Source: Natronococcus pandeyae | GTDB lineage: Archaea > Halobacteriota > Halobacteria > Halobacteriales > Natrialbaceae | Reading direction: 5' to 3' | NCBI RefSeq assembly: GCF_008122205.1 | Contig: NZ_PHNJ01000002.1 | Coordinates: 1 to 64,000 of the forward strand | DNA length: 64,000 nt | Part shown: positions 8,577 through 17,826 of the stretch, piece by piece | How positions within the stretch are numbered: position 1 is the stretch's first letter | How the letters are laid out: each line of letters starts with the position of its first letter | Translations under genes and position numbers: made by a program | Notes under the pieces: model-generated | The model's database searches: none | What the model was told of the DNA's origin: nothing | Seen by the model: the letters and a program-made list of their open reading frames with translations, nothing else

Positions 8577-9545
8577 TTACTCGGCCAACCTGGTTGGCGA
8601 CTGTGACTCCGACCGCGCGGCGCGGCGCGCCTCCGCCACGCTCTTGCCTTCCCGCAGGATGGCGTCGACGAAGAGTTCGCCCGCCTTGTACGACGAGCGC
8701 ACCATCGGACCGCTGGCACAGTAGAGGAAGTCGAGTTCCTCCTCGGCAACCTGCCGCCACGTCTCGTACTTGTCCGGGTGGTCGTAGCGCCGGACGTCGA
8801 GGTGGCTCCGCGAGGGCTGGAGGTACTGTCCCAGGGTGACGACGTCGACACCGCGCTCGCGACAGTCCGCGAGCGTCTGGTAGACCTCGTGGTCGTACTC
8901 GCCGTGGCCGAGCATGATCGAGGTCTTCGTGTAGATATCGGACTCGCGCTCGACCTGTTCCAGCACCGACAGACTCTGTTCGTAGCCTGCGCGGCGGTCT
9001 CGGACGGGGAACTGGAGCCGTTCGACGGTCTCGACGTTGTGCGCGATGACGTCCGGATCCGCGTCGATGATCTTGCGCACGAGACGCTCCTCCCCCTGGA
9101 AGTCCGGGATCAGAACCTCGACGAGGATACCGGGATGGCGGTCTTTGATCTCGCGGATGGTCTCCGCGAAGTGGCCTGCGCCCTGGTCGGGCAGGTCGTC
9201 CCGGTCGACGCTCGTGAGGACGACGTAGTCCAGTCCGATCTCGGCGACGGCCTCGGCGACGTTTGCGGGTTCGTCGGGATCGAGTGGTTCCATCCCGCCG
9301 GTCTGGACGTCACAGAAGTTACAGGCTCGAGAGCAGCGATCGCCCATCAGCATGAACGTGGCCGTCCCGCCTTCACTGTCGCCCGTTCCGGCGCCACCCG
9401 ACCAGCACTCTCCGAGATTCGGACAGTTGGCCTCCTCACAGACGGTGTGGAGGTTCCGCTCGCGGAGGGTCTCCCGGATGTCAGTGAACTCCCGACCCGA
9501 CGGGGGTCGCATCTTGAGCCAGTCGGGCTTTCGAGCGCTGCTCAT
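8577..9545 (-). CDS. lipA: Lipoyl synthase (radical SAM)
   Basis: 322 residues. The auxiliary 4Fe-4S cluster ligands are [12 protein letters not shown] (Cys36, Cys41, Cys47) and the radical-SAM cluster ligands are CSRACNFC (Cys71, Cys75, Cys78). The enzyme inserts two sulfurs into octanoyl groups on lipoyl domains. Its place beside the E1-E2-E3 operon fits supply of lipoate to Lys43 of E2. A short Gly/Ser/Thr insertion lies between the two Cys motifs. A TATA-like ACTATTTTTCC (9572-9583) is about 30 bases before the ATG, so the gene has its own promoter, divergent from the MATE gene. Confidence 0.97.
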   Translation of the reverse strand: MSSARKPDWLKMRPPSGREFTDIRETLRERNLHTVCEEANCPNLGECWSGGAGTGDSEGGTATFMLMGDRCSRACNFCDVQTGGMEPLDPDEPANVAEAVAEIGLDYVVLTSVDRDDLPDQGAGHFAETIREIKDRHPGILVEVLIPDFQGEERLVRKIIDADPDVIAHNVETVERLQFPVRDRRAGYEQSLSVLEQVERESDIYTKTSIMLGHGEYDHEVYQTLADCRERGVDVVTLGQYLQPSRSHLDVRRYDHPDKYETWRQVAEEELDFLYCASGPMVRSSYKAGELFVDAILREGKSVAEARRAARSESQSPTRLAE

Positions 9546-9662
9546 ACTACGAACGTGGTAGTCCGGAGGGAAAAATAGTTGTGATCAACCACCCCGTTCG
9601 TCGGACGTACGTTCCAGCCAATAGTAATATTTATTTTACTGATCAATAATCATGGGTACGAG
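9546..9662. promoter_or_regulatory. Divergent promoter region lipA / MATE exporter
   Basis: Two oppositely directed TATA elements are visible: minus-strand ACTATTTTTCC near 9577 for lipA and plus-strand ATTTATTTTACTG near 9633 for the MATE gene. TGATCA occurs twice (near 9583 and 9640), once beside each promoter, and could be a shared operator; this is speculative. Confidence 0.55.
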
Positions 9663-11063
9663 ATGTTCGACCTCGACCGCGAGGAGATCACGACGGGGTC
9701 CATACCGAAGGCGCTCGCGCTTCTGGCCGCACCGCTGCTCGTCCAGAACCTCGTGCAGGTGCTCCAGCAGGTCGTCGACACGCTCTGGCTCGGACGCCAC
9801 AGCCTCGAGGCCGTCGCCGCGGTCGGGTTGACGTTCCCGCTCATGGGACTGCTGGCGGCGGTCTCGATCGGTGCCGGCGTCGGGACCCAGGTACTCGTCT
9901 CACAGCGCGTCGGGGCAGACGAGGAGACGAGCGCCCGCCGCGCTGCGGCGAACGGAATCGTCGTCGGCTTCCTCGCCGGCGCGGTCGCCGGACTCGCGGT
10001 CGCGTACTTCGCGGCCGACATCGTCGGCGTCTTCGGCGCCGGCGAACTCGTCACCCAGTACGCCGCCGCGTACCTCGCGGTCGCCGCACTCGTGTTCCCC
10101 GTCCTGAGCGCGAGCGAAGGTCTCGAGAAGGGGTTCATCGGCTGGGGTGACACGCGCGCAGCACTCTACATCAACACCGTGGCCGTCGCCGTCAACATCG
10201 TCCTCGACCCGTTCCTGATCTTCGGCTGGTGGCTGTTCCCCGAACTCGGCGTCGTCGGTGCGGCGCTGGCGACGGGGATCGGCTACGGCTTTGGCTTCCT
10301 GTTCGGCCTCGGAATGGCGGTACGGGGCCGCGACGAGTTCGTTCTCTCGCGAGACGTCTGTGAGTTCAACCTCGAGGACTGTCGCGAGATCGTCGACATC
10401 GGCTGGCCGACCGCCGGCCAGTACGTCTCGAGCCAGTCCGCGCGCGTCGGAATGGTCTGGCTCGTCGCCCTCGTCGGTGGCGCGACGGGGCTGGCGGCGT
10501 ACACGATCGGCGCCCGGGTCGCGGCGATCGCGTTCATTCCGGCGATAGGACTCCAGCAGGCCGCACAGAGCATGGTCGGTCAGAACCTCGGGGCGGAACT
10601 CCCGGAACGGGCGCGACGGACGACCTGGGTCGGCGTCGGTATCGCGAGCGTCAGTCTCACCGTCGTCGGAGCGATCCAGTTGGCGATTCCCGAAACGCTG
10701 TCGGCGCTGTTCGTCCCCGACGCGACGCAGGCCGAGGTTGCGCTCGCCGCCGACTACCTCCGAATCCTCGCGTACGGCTACTGGGCGATCGGGGCGACGT
10801 ATCTCCTGCAGGCCGGGTTCAACGGTGCCCGGCGGACGCGGACCAGTCTGATCGCGACCCTGTTGCAGTACTGGATCGTCAGATTGCCGGTCGCACTCGG
10901 CGCGGCGTTCCTCCTGAACATGGGCGTCATCGGCGTCTTCTGGGGCGTGACGATATCGAATATCGTCGCCGCGCTCGGACTCGGCGTCTACTACTGGTAC
11001 GAAACCGAGACCGGAATGAACGTACGAGCGGTCGAAACCGCGGCATCGGAGCCGGCTGACTGA
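9663..11063 (+). CDS. MATE family efflux transporter
   Basis: 466 residues with about 12 hydrophobic segments in two homologous halves. The N-terminal half has the family-typical order of helices with LVQNLVQVLQQVVDTLWLGR in the first helix region. MATE proteins export organic cations or drugs in exchange for Na+ or H+. The substrate is unknown. A TATA element near 9633 lies about 30 bases before the ATG, so transcription starts at or next to the start codon. Confidence 0.93.
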   Translation: MFDLDREEITTGSIPKALALLAAPLLVQNLVQVLQQVVDTLWLGRHSLEAVAAVGLTFPLMGLLAAVSIGAGVGTQVLVSQRVGADEETSARRAAANGIVVGFLAGAVAGLAVAYFAADIVGVFGAGELVTQYAAAYLAVAALVFPVLSASEGLEKGFIGWGDTRAALYINTVAVAVNIVLDPFLIFGWWLFPELGVVGAALATGIGYGFGFLFGLGMAVRGRDEFVLSRDVCEFNLEDCREIVDIGWPTAGQYVSSQSARVGMVWLVALVGGATGLAAYTIGARVAAIAFIPAIGLQQAAQSMVGQNLGAELPERARRTTWVGVGIASVSLTVVGAIQLAIPETLSALFVPDATQAEVALAADYLRILAYGYWAIGATYLLQAGFNGARRTRTSLIATLLQYWIVRLPVALGAAFLLNMGVIGVFWGVTISNIVAALGLGVYYWYETETGMNVRAVETAASEPAD

Positions 11064-11125
11064 GTCGGTTCCCGAAACGGGCCCGCCGCGATAGCTTTAC
11101 GGCGGAGAACAGAATAACAAAAGCC

Positions 11126-11644
11126 ATGCCTTCTTCGTCACCGGACTGGCTCCATCTCTCTGACGACGAACGGATCGTCTGGGAGAGCCGGCCTCACCCG
11201 ATCACGATGGGGATCAGGGTGCCAGTCGCCCTCCTGGTCCTCCTCGCCGGGTTCGCACTCGCCGGCTGGAGCGCAACCGATGGCGCCACTGTCCTCACGT
11301 ACGCCGGGATCGTCATCGCGGTCGCGGGCGCCGTCGCCGTGTTCCTCCGGTACATCTTCTGGTGGAACACCCGATACGTGATCACTTCTGCAGAGCTATA
11401 CAAGAAACACGGCGTCGTCTCGCGGGACGTCACCCAGTTCCGACTCGATCGAGTCCAGAACACGACCTTAGAACAGGACGCGATCGGCCGACTGCTCGGC
11501 TACGGCGACCTGACAGTCTACACCGCCGGCTCCGGCGACCCGGAGCTCACCTTCGAGCGGACGCCTCGCCCCGAGAGAGCGGGCAGCGCGCTCTCAGACC
11601 AGCTTAACGATGCCGTCGACGGGACTCGAGCCCGGAGTCCGTGA
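11126..11644 (+). CDS. PH domain-containing membrane protein (YdbS-like)
   Basis: 172 residues. After a short N-terminal segment there are two hydrophobic helices (about 31-52 and 55-76), then a bacterial-type PH domain (about 78-150) with the motif TRYVITSAELYKKHGVVSRDV and RLDRVQNT, typical of the DUF304/bPH2 family. The function is not established; family members are membrane-anchored. The downstream helicase starts 70 bases later, but no functional link is evident. Confidence 0.85.
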   Translation: MPSSSPDWLHLSDDERIVWESRPHPITMGIRVPVALLVLLAGFALAGWSATDGATVLTYAGIVIAVAGAVAVFLRYIFWWNTRYVITSAELYKKHGVVSRDVTQFRLDRVQNTTLEQDAIGRLLGYGDLTVYTAGSGDPELTFERTPRPERAGSALSDQLNDAVDGTRARSP

Positions 11645-11714
11645 TCCTCCACGTCACGTCGCGGACAGATCGCGAAGGAAACGCCTTTCACTTCCGACTT
11701 CCCGTTTCAGTCTG

Positions 11715-14075
11715 ATGGAGGTCGCCGAGGTTTTACCCGAGTTCGCCGACGCCTTCGCCTTCGAGGAGTTCAATCGAATGCAACGCGAGGCCCTGCCCGC
11801 GTTGCTCGAGCGCGAGGAGAACGTGGTCGCGAGCGCGCCGACGGCGTCAGGCAAGACCGCACTCGCCGAACTCGCGATCTGCAAGGCGCTGGCCGACGGC
11901 GGCACCGCGCTCTTTATCGCGCCGATGCGAGCGCTGACCAACGAGAAAGAAGACGACTGGGACCGGTTCGAGGAACTCGACTACTCCGTGTACGTCGTCA
12001 CCGGCGAGCGTGACCTCAACCCGCGGCGGGCGCGTCACGCGGACATCCTCGTGATGACTCCCGAAAAGCTCGATTCGGCGACCCGGAAACACGACTCCCG
12101 ACGGTACGACTTCGTCACCGACATCGACCTCTGTGTCATCGACGAGGTTCACCTCCTCGACGCCGACCGCCGGGGATCGGTACTCGAGGTGACGATCTCC
12201 CGACTGCGCCGGCTCTGCGATCCCCGGATCGTCGCCCTCTCGGCGACGATGCCGAACGTCGACGATGTCGCTGCGTGGCTCGACGCGCCCGACGAGACCA
12301 CCTTCGAGTTCGGCGACGAGTACCGTCCCGTCGACCTGAACGCCGGGGTCAAGACCTACACGCACGGTGAGAACTCCTTCGCGGACAAGTACCGCCGTCT
12401 GTACCGCGCGCTCGACCTCGCGGAACCGCATCTCCGCGAGGACGGCCAGTCGCTCGTCTTCGTCTCTTCTCGACAGGACACCGTCCAGGCGGCCAAAAAG
12501 GCCAGAGACGAAATCGCCGAGCGCGACGTGCCGATGGGCGCCCGCGGCGACTACGACTTCCACACCGAGTCGAAGGAACTCGAGAACGACACCCTTCGCA
12601 ACTCGGTCCTCGACGGCGTGGCCTTCCACCACGCGGGGCTCTCGAAGAACGACCGCGACCTCGTCGAGGAGTGGTTCAAGGAGGGACACGTCGAACTGCT
12701 GTTCTCGACCTCGACGCTCGCGTGGGGCGTCAATTTGCCCGCGCGCTGCGTCGTGATCCGGGACACGAAACTCCACGATCCACTCGAGGGCGAGGTCGAC
12801 ATGAGTCCGCTCGACGTGCTCCAGATGCTCGGGCGCGCGGGTCGGCCCGGCTACGACGACGTCGGCTACGGCTGGGTGGTCTGTGACACCGCCGAGGCCG
12901 ACAAGTACCGTCGGCTGCTCCGGGACGGCAAGGAGATCGAATCCCGCCTCGCGGAGAGCCTCGAGACACACCTCAACGCCGAGATCGCGATGGGGACCAT
13001 CACGGACCTGGAGGACGTGATGGACTGGCTCGAGACGACGTTTTACTACGTGCGCGGACAGTCACAGCCCGAAGAGTACGACTTCCCCAACCTTCGCCAG
13101 CGCGTCCGGGACTGTCTCGAGGAGCTGGTCGACCAGGGATTCGTCACGATGGGCGAGTCCGGCGATCTCTCGATCGAGGCGACGCCACGGGGCGTGCTCG
13201 CCTCGAAGTACTACCTGCGACTCGAGACGGCCGCCCGGTTTGCGGAGCTGTGCGACCGGGTAAACGACGGCGAAACGCTCGAAGCAGACGACGTCCTCGA
13301 GGCCGTCGCGACCGCCGCGGAGTTCGACTCGGTGTCGGCCCGCCAGGCCGAGCGCGACGCCATCAGCGCGGTGCTGGTCGGCCAGGACACCGGCGACCTC
13401 GAGGCGGGCGAGCGAAAGGTGCTGGCGATCTTGCGCGGTGCCGCGAGCGGCTCCGTTCCCGGCGAACTCAGGAGCGACGCCTGGGTCATCCGCCAGAATG
13501 CGACGCGCCTCGTCTCCGCCCTCGGGGCCTTCCTCGACCGACTGGCGGGGCCACAGGCGGCGAACCTCGCCCGACGCGTCGAGGCCCGAATCGAGAACGG
13601 CGTCGCCGAGGACGCGGTCGGACTGACCGCCATCGACGGGGTCGGCCCCGGCCGAGCGAGCAAGCTCTCGAAAGAGGGGCTGTCGACACCCGGCACCGTC
13701 GTCGACGCTGGTGTCGCCGGACTCGTCGACGCGGGGCTCTCCGAGGGCGTCGCCGAGCGCGTCTACGAGGGCGCACAGTCGCTCCCAGCGGCCGAACTCG
13801 AGTGGGGCACGTTCCCGGAGACGATCGGCGTCGGCGAGAACGACGTCTGCGAGGTCACCGTCCGAAACGTCGGCGAACCCGCGCGGGCTGGGATTCGCGT
13901 GACCGTGAACGGGGTCGAGATGACGAGCACGAACAGCTACCTGCGCGACACCGAGACGGTTCCAGTCGGCGTCTTCGGTGCCGACGCGGACGAACTCGAG
14001 TTTGCCGTCAGGGTCGTCTTCCCCGAGGAGCCGCTGGTGCCACTCGAGGAGCGGCGAACGGTCGACGTCGTCTGA
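11715..14075 (+). CDS. Ski2/Hel308-type ATP-dependent helicase
   Basis: 786 residues. Motif I is SAPTASGKTALAEL (about 40-53), motif II is IDEVH, motif III is SATMPN, and motif VI is LGRAGRPGYD; the two RecA domains are followed by a winged-helix/ratchet region (about 400-560). A helix-hairpin-helix pair (IDGVGPGRASKLSKEG) follows near 640-690. The C-terminal 95 residues resemble an Ig-like beta domain. The order resembles archaeal Hel308 and other Ski2-like enzymes that unwind branched DNA, but the final beta domain is not part of canonical Hel308. The ATG at 11715 is chosen over an upstream start that would overlap the PH gene with a non-acidic extension. Confidence 0.9.
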   Translation: MEVAEVLPEFADAFAFEEFNRMQREALPALLEREENVVASAPTASGKTALAELAICKALADGGTALFIAPMRALTNEKEDDWDRFEELDYSVYVVTGERDLNPRRARHADILVMTPEKLDSATRKHDSRRYDFVTDIDLCVIDEVHLLDADRRGSVLEVTISRLRRLCDPRIVALSATMPNVDDVAAWLDAPDETTFEFGDEYRPVDLNAGVKTYTHGENSFADKYRRLYRALDLAEPHLREDGQSLVFVSSRQDTVQAAKKARDEIAERDVPMGARGDYDFHTESKELENDTLRNSVLDGVAFHHAGLSKNDRDLVEEWFKEGHVELLFSTSTLAWGVNLPARCVVIRDTKLHDPLEGEVDMSPLDVLQMLGRAGRPGYDDVGYGWVVCDTAEADKYRRLLRDGKEIESRLAESLETHLNAEIAMGTITDLEDVMDWLETTFYYVRGQSQPEEYDFPNLRQRVRDCLEELVDQGFVTMGESGDLSIEATPRGVLASKYYLRLETAARFAELCDRVNDGETLEADDVLEAVATAAEFDSVSARQAERDAISAVLVGQDTGDLEAGERKVLAILRGAASGSVPGELRSDAWVIRQNATRLVSALGAFLDRLAGPQAANLARRVEARIENGVAEDAVGLTAIDGVGPGRASKLSKEGLSTPGTVVDAGVAGLVDAGLSEGVAERVYEGAQSLPAAELEWGTFPETIGVGENDVCEVTVRNVGEPARAGIRVTVNGVEMTSTNSYLRDTETVPVGVFGADADELEFAVRVVFPEEPLVPLEERRTVDVV

Positions 14076-14101
14076 GACGGACCGGTCGCGTTCCGGGATC
14101 G

Positions 14102-14506
14102 TTACGTTTCGAACTCCTCCTCTCGTTCCCGTTCGAGCCGTTGACAGCCGATCACCAGCGAGTCGGGAATCTCGGTCGCGGTCGACTGTAGCGCCTCGAA
14201 AACGGTGGCGACTTCGTCGAACTGCGGCCCGCGAGACGCGACCAGCGGCTCTCGCTCCCACTCGACGAACTCCCGGTCGGCCAGCATCGGAAGGTGGCAG
14301 TGGTGCAGTTCCTGCCGAAGCCGCTCGGGGTCGACGGGAACGTTGGGGTTTATCGCACGTTCCGGCAGTGAAACCGTCTGGTCCGGCGGTGCGTCCAGCA
14401 GTGAGACGATGAGTTGCCGACGCGGTTCCGCCGAAAGGACCTCGAAGACGCGGTCCCACCGCCCGATGACACGTCGTCCGTTCTCGACCCGTACGTCCAA
14501 ATCCAT
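14102..14506 (-). CDS. Haloarchaeal winged-helix-like protein (DUF7344 type)
   Basis: 134 acidic residues. The segment WDRVFEVLSAEPRRQLIVSLLD followed by an HHCHLPMLADREFVEWE stretch resembles the HTH-like domain found in many haloarchaeal regulators of unknown target. A TATA element (TTTATACC, 14531-14538) lies about 29 bases before the ATG at 14506, so I prefer this start over 14542. Leaderless transcription is likely. The gene is convergent with the helicase. Confidence 0.8.
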   Translation of the reverse strand: MDLDVRVENGRRVIGRWDRVFEVLSAEPRRQLIVSLLDAPPDQTVSLPERAINPNVPVDPERLRQELHHCHLPMLADREFVEWEREPLVASRGPQFDEVATVFEALQSTATEIPDSLVIGCQRLEREREEEFET

Positions 14507-14705
14507 TATCCCTGAGACTGGGATTGCCCCGGTATAAATCATTAACCTATCAACAAAATTTTCAATTCATACCCAGGAGACGTCCATAAATACAACATAT
14601 TCCGAATTATGCGACAATCTAGCACCAATGTCACGGTGATACCTGTTCGTACGTTCGAGATCACCGACTCGGGAACGGTTCGTGATCTCGGATCGCCGTC
14701 TCCGA

Positions 14706-15362
14706 CTACGCGTCGTCGGCGAACTCGAGCACCGTCTCGCGCAGTTCCACAGGTGAGTCGACGACCTCGTCGGCTGGCGAGAGATCGATGTCGCCGTGTG
14801 CGTCGATCCGATAGGCGACGACGGTAGATCCCGCGCGATCCGCCGCCTTGACACCGTTCTCGGAGTCCTCGACGATGATGCAGTCCTCGGCGGGGACGTC
14901 GACGCGCTCCGCGGCATACTCGAAGACGTCCGGTTCGGGTTTGCTGTCGGCGTCGAGGTCGTCGGCGCTTACCACCTCGTCGAACTCGCCCTCGAGGTCG
15001 AACCGCTCGAGGACCATCCCGATCCAGTCGTGGGGCGAGGAGGAGACGACCGACGTCGAGACGCCGCGATCGTCCAGTTCCGCGAGCAGGTCGTGGGTCC
15101 CGTCGAGCAGCTCGACGCGCTCGGTGTAGAGTTCCTCGGCCGCATCGCCGAACTTATCGACGTGCTCCTCGCGGGAAATCGCCGCCCCGTACTCCTCGTC
15201 GAGGTAATCGTAGATCTCCCGATAGTTCATCCCGGTCACTTCGGCGACATCAACGTCCTCGTCGGGGACGGCCGCGGGGAGGATCTCTTCCCGCTGAAAC
15301 TCGACCCAGTAATCTTCGGAGTTGACGAGAACGCCGTCCATGTCGAACAGGACTGCACTCAT
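14706..15362 (-). CDS. HAD-superfamily phosphatase (phosphoglycolate/beta-PGM type)
   Basis: 218 residues. The nucleophile motif FDMDGVLV (Asp7, Asp9) is at the N-terminus, motif II is SSSPHDW, and motif IV is DSENGVKAADRAG. A helical cap is inserted at about 15-85. The proteins closest in pattern hydrolyse sugar phosphates or isomerise glucose phosphates. The exact substrate cannot be told. The ATG at 15362 is preferred over 15368, which adds only two residues. Confidence 0.92.
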   Translation of the reverse strand: MSAVLFDMDGVLVNSEDYWVEFQREEILPAAVPDEDVDVAEVTGMNYREIYDYLDEEYGAAISREEHVDKFGDAAEELYTERVELLDGTHDLLAELDDRGVSTSVVSSSPHDWIGMVLERFDLEGEFDEVVSADDLDADSKPEPDVFEYAAERVDVPAEDCIIVEDSENGVKAADRAGSTVVAYRIDAHGDIDLSPADEVVDSPVELRETVLEFADDA

Positions 15363-15412
15363 GTACATCGGAGTAGCCGGGACGGACGTATAGCCGTTTG
15401 GCCGTCAGCGGC

Positions 15413-16009
15413 TCAGCCGAAAACCTCCCCGCGGCGCTCGTGTTCCATCTCCTCCTCGACCGCCTCGGCGATCTCGGCGCCGAACTCGCGCTCGAGCAGC
15501 CACAGCGCCAGGTCGATCCCCGCGGTGACGCCGCCGGCCGTGAGGACGTCGCCGTCGTCGACCACGCGCTCCTCGACGACGTTCGCGGCGGACTCCTCGA
15601 GGTCGTCGATCGCGACCTGGTGGGTCGTCGCGGGCCGGCCCTCGAGCAGTCCCGCCTCGGCCAGGATCATCGCACCGGTACAGACCGAGGCGACCGTCGC
15701 CCCCTCCGCGTACTGTTCGTCGAGGACGTCCGGTAGCACGCCGTCCTCGACGACGGCGCGAACGCCCTCGTTCGCGGCCGTCCAGCCGCCCCCGGGGACG
15801 AGTAGCAGATCCGGCTCTCCGAGCGTCCCCTGCGGTTCGACCCGGAGGTCGTGACTCGCCGTGACGAGGTCGGTCTCCTCGAGCGTGACCAGCCGCGTCT
15901 CGATCGACGCGCCGGCCTGGGCGCCGTTCTCGAGGACCTCGTAGGGTCCGATCGCGTCGAGTTCGTCGAAGCCGTCGAACAGCAGTATTTCCGCGGTAAC
16001 GTCGACCAT
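15413..16009 (-). CDS. DJ-1/PfpI family protein
   Basis: 198 residues. The nucleophile elbow is ASVCTGAMILAEAGLL with Cys110, and the partner acidic residue is in DELDAIGPYEV near position 16. This arrangement is typical of the ThiJ/PfpI branch that includes isonitrile-hydratase-like and AraC-linked members. The ATG at 16009 begins the domain directly; the longer frame to 16087 adds a Cys/Arg-containing extension that does not look acidic. Upstream of the HAD gene and on the same strand, 50 bases apart, so the two may be co-transcribed. Confidence 0.9.
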   Translation of the reverse strand: MVDVTAEILLFDGFDELDAIGPYEVLENGAQAGASIETRLVTLEETDLVTASHDLRVEPQGTLGEPDLLLVPGGGWTAANEGVRAVVEDGVLPDVLDEQYAEGATVASVCTGAMILAEAGLLEGRPATTHQVAIDDLEESAANVVEERVVDDGDVLTAGGVTAGIDLALWLLEREFGAEIAEAVEEEMEHERRGEVFG

Positions 16010-16155
16010 GTACGATACGTTCGCGTGGTCGCAGAAACGTATTGTGCCAGCACGGGTCGGATCGGACGGCCCTCGCGAAACCTGCACTTCCGGCCGCGAT
16101 CGTCTCCAGCTACCCGAACCGCAGATTATTTGTCAGATAGGGTACTGATCACGGT

Positions 16156-16656
16156 ATGGATCGGCGGCGATTTCTCTCGGGAACCAGCGGGACGGTGTTC
16201 GCAACGGCGGCCGGGTGCCTGAGTAGCGGCGAAGAGAGAACGGCAACGATCGAGCGAGACGTCCGGGAGTTTCTGGAATCGGATGCCGCGTTTTCCGAGG
16301 AGATAGCAGTCCTGACTGCGTCCGAAGTCGAAGCAATCGAGTATCACCCGGGCGGCGTCGCCGTCGGGGTGCGTCACACGCTGCCGTTCACGGCGAGCGA
16401 CGATCCGGAAGACGTCCGTGACGCGGTGAATACGAACTCCTACGGTATCGCGGAGGCCGCCCTGGCGACTACCGACGAGATTTTGCGGATCGAATCGAAT
16501 TCGTCCGTCGCGTCCATGGCGGAAGATGCCGCATACGAGGTCTCCTACGTCCATCTGCGGTGGGACACGTTCGACGACGTCGATTGGACGGCGATCGAAC
16601 CGGCCGACGTGCCCGACGTCGCCACGCGGTATCACTTCGACGAGACAGCGTTCTGA
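16156..16656 (+). CDS. Exported lipoprotein of unknown function
   Basis: 166 residues. The N-terminus DRRRFLSG is a TAT motif and TAAGC is a lipobox (Cys21), so the protein is probably translocated folded and lipid-anchored outside. The remainder is acidic and shows no recognised domain. A TATA-like ATTATTTG lies near 16127, 29 bases before the ATG. Confidence 0.8.
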   Translation: MDRRRFLSGTSGTVFATAAGCLSSGEERTATIERDVREFLESDAAFSEEIAVLTASEVEAIEYHPGGVAVGVRHTLPFTASDDPEDVRDAVNTNSYGIAEAALATTDEILRIESNSSVASMAEDAAYEVSYVHLRWDTFDDVDWTAIEPADVPDVATRYHFDETAF

Positions 16657-16693
16657 GTCCCGGGAAGAGACGGAGCCACACACGCGTCGACCG

Positions 16694-17749
16694 CTACCAC
16701 CACAGCGACAGCGCGATCGCCGCGATACCGCCGACGACGACCGCCAGCCAGTAGGCGACGACCCGGTAGAGGAGGCCGATCGCGAACGCGGTCGCGGCGT
16801 CGACGGGCGCGAGGAGCGCGAGCACCCCCGCGATGGTGAGTTCGACGCCGCCGAGGCCGCCGGGCGTCGGTGCGACGAAGCCGACCTTCGAGAGCGCGAC
16901 CACGAGGATCGCCAGCGCGAGTGGAACCGCCTCGCCCATCGCCAGCGCCGTCAGGTACAGCGGGAGGGCGAACAGGAACCACGCCAGGTGGCCGATCACG
17001 AGCACGGCGAGCAGCGTGGTTCGGTCCGCGGAGATCGTCTCGAGCGTCCGGTAGAAGCCATCGAGCCGATTTCGCACGGGTTCGGGTCGAAGCGGGTCGG
17101 CGAGCGAGGGGCGGATGCGCTCGAGTGCGCTGCGGACCGGCGAGAGCGCCGCAAGGAGCACCGTCTCCACGGCGTCGCGGCGGAACCACAGCAGGGCCGC
17201 GACGACGACGACAGCGGCGATCGTCGCGAGAAACGCCACCGCGTACGTCCAGAGCGAGCCCGCGACTCGCCAGTAGAGGAGCAGGTACGCGAGACCGAAG
17301 CCGCCGAACGTGTAGTACGGGAGGTAGTTGACGAAGATGCCGCCCACGATCGCGGCGAGCCCCTCCTCGTACTCGACGCTCGAGCGCTGCGTGAGGACGT
17401 AGGCGACGCCCGGCGGCGCGACGACCTGCCCGTACGGGGTGACGTACTTGGCAAACCGCGTCGCGAGGTAGAGTCCCAGTACCGGCGGGAACGCCCCGTC
17501 GTAGCCGGAGGACTCGAGTATGCGGTCCCACACGACGCCGCGTAGCGAGAGGCAGCCGATCATCGCCGCGAACCCGATCGCGTAGATCGCGAGATCCGCA
17601 CGAGCGGCCGCGAGCAGGACGTCCTCCCAGCCGAACGCACCGACCAGTACGGCGAGCAACACGACGGCGACCGCAAATGCCGACGCGACGCGGGCGAACT
17701 CGAGGTCGAAGCCGGAGTCGAGGGCCGGATCGGAATCGGGGTCGGTCAT
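16694..17749 (-). CDS. Flippase-like / LPG synthase TM-region family membrane protein
   Basis: 351 residues with about eight hydrophobic segments and the signature APTPGGLGGVE of the UPF0104 (lysylphosphatidylglycerol synthase TM) family, together with the conserved RFAKYVTPYGQ segment. Members flip or transfer lipids and lipid-linked sugars, but the function in haloarchaea is not established. The ATG at 17749 is chosen because the longer frame is Arg-rich. Confidence 0.88.
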   Translation of the reverse strand: MTDPDSDPALDSGFDLEFARVASAFAVAVVLLAVLVGAFGWEDVLLAAARADLAIYAIGFAAMIGCLSLRGVVWDRILESSGYDGAFPPVLGLYLATRFAKYVTPYGQVVAPPGVAYVLTQRSSVEYEEGLAAIVGGIFVNYLPYYTFGGFGLAYLLLYWRVAGSLWTYAVAFLATIAAVVVVAALLWFRRDAVETVLLAALSPVRSALERIRPSLADPLRPEPVRNRLDGFYRTLETISADRTTLLAVLVIGHLAWFLFALPLYLTALAMGEAVPLALAILVVALSKVGFVAPTPGGLGGVELTIAGVLALLAPVDAATAFAIGLLYRVVAYWLAVVVGGIAAIALSLWW

Positions 17750-17826
17750 TGCGATCGGGTGGCGTCGAGCGGGCCGGATTGCTGTCCGGTTCGCCCACAG
17801 CGAGGGTACGCACGGCGAGCAGGAGA

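Noticed and set aside
8224-8760. N-terminal extension of the E1 alpha frame
   Set aside because: The extension is Arg- and Ser-rich without the acidic bias, crosses an AT-rich promoter, and lies upstream of a GTG that opens the family-like N-terminus.
16870-17810. Long Arg-rich open frames on both strands across the flippase and other genes
   Set aside because: Such frames arise from GC-rich codons in the other phases of acidic genes. They lack acidic bias, domains and promoters.
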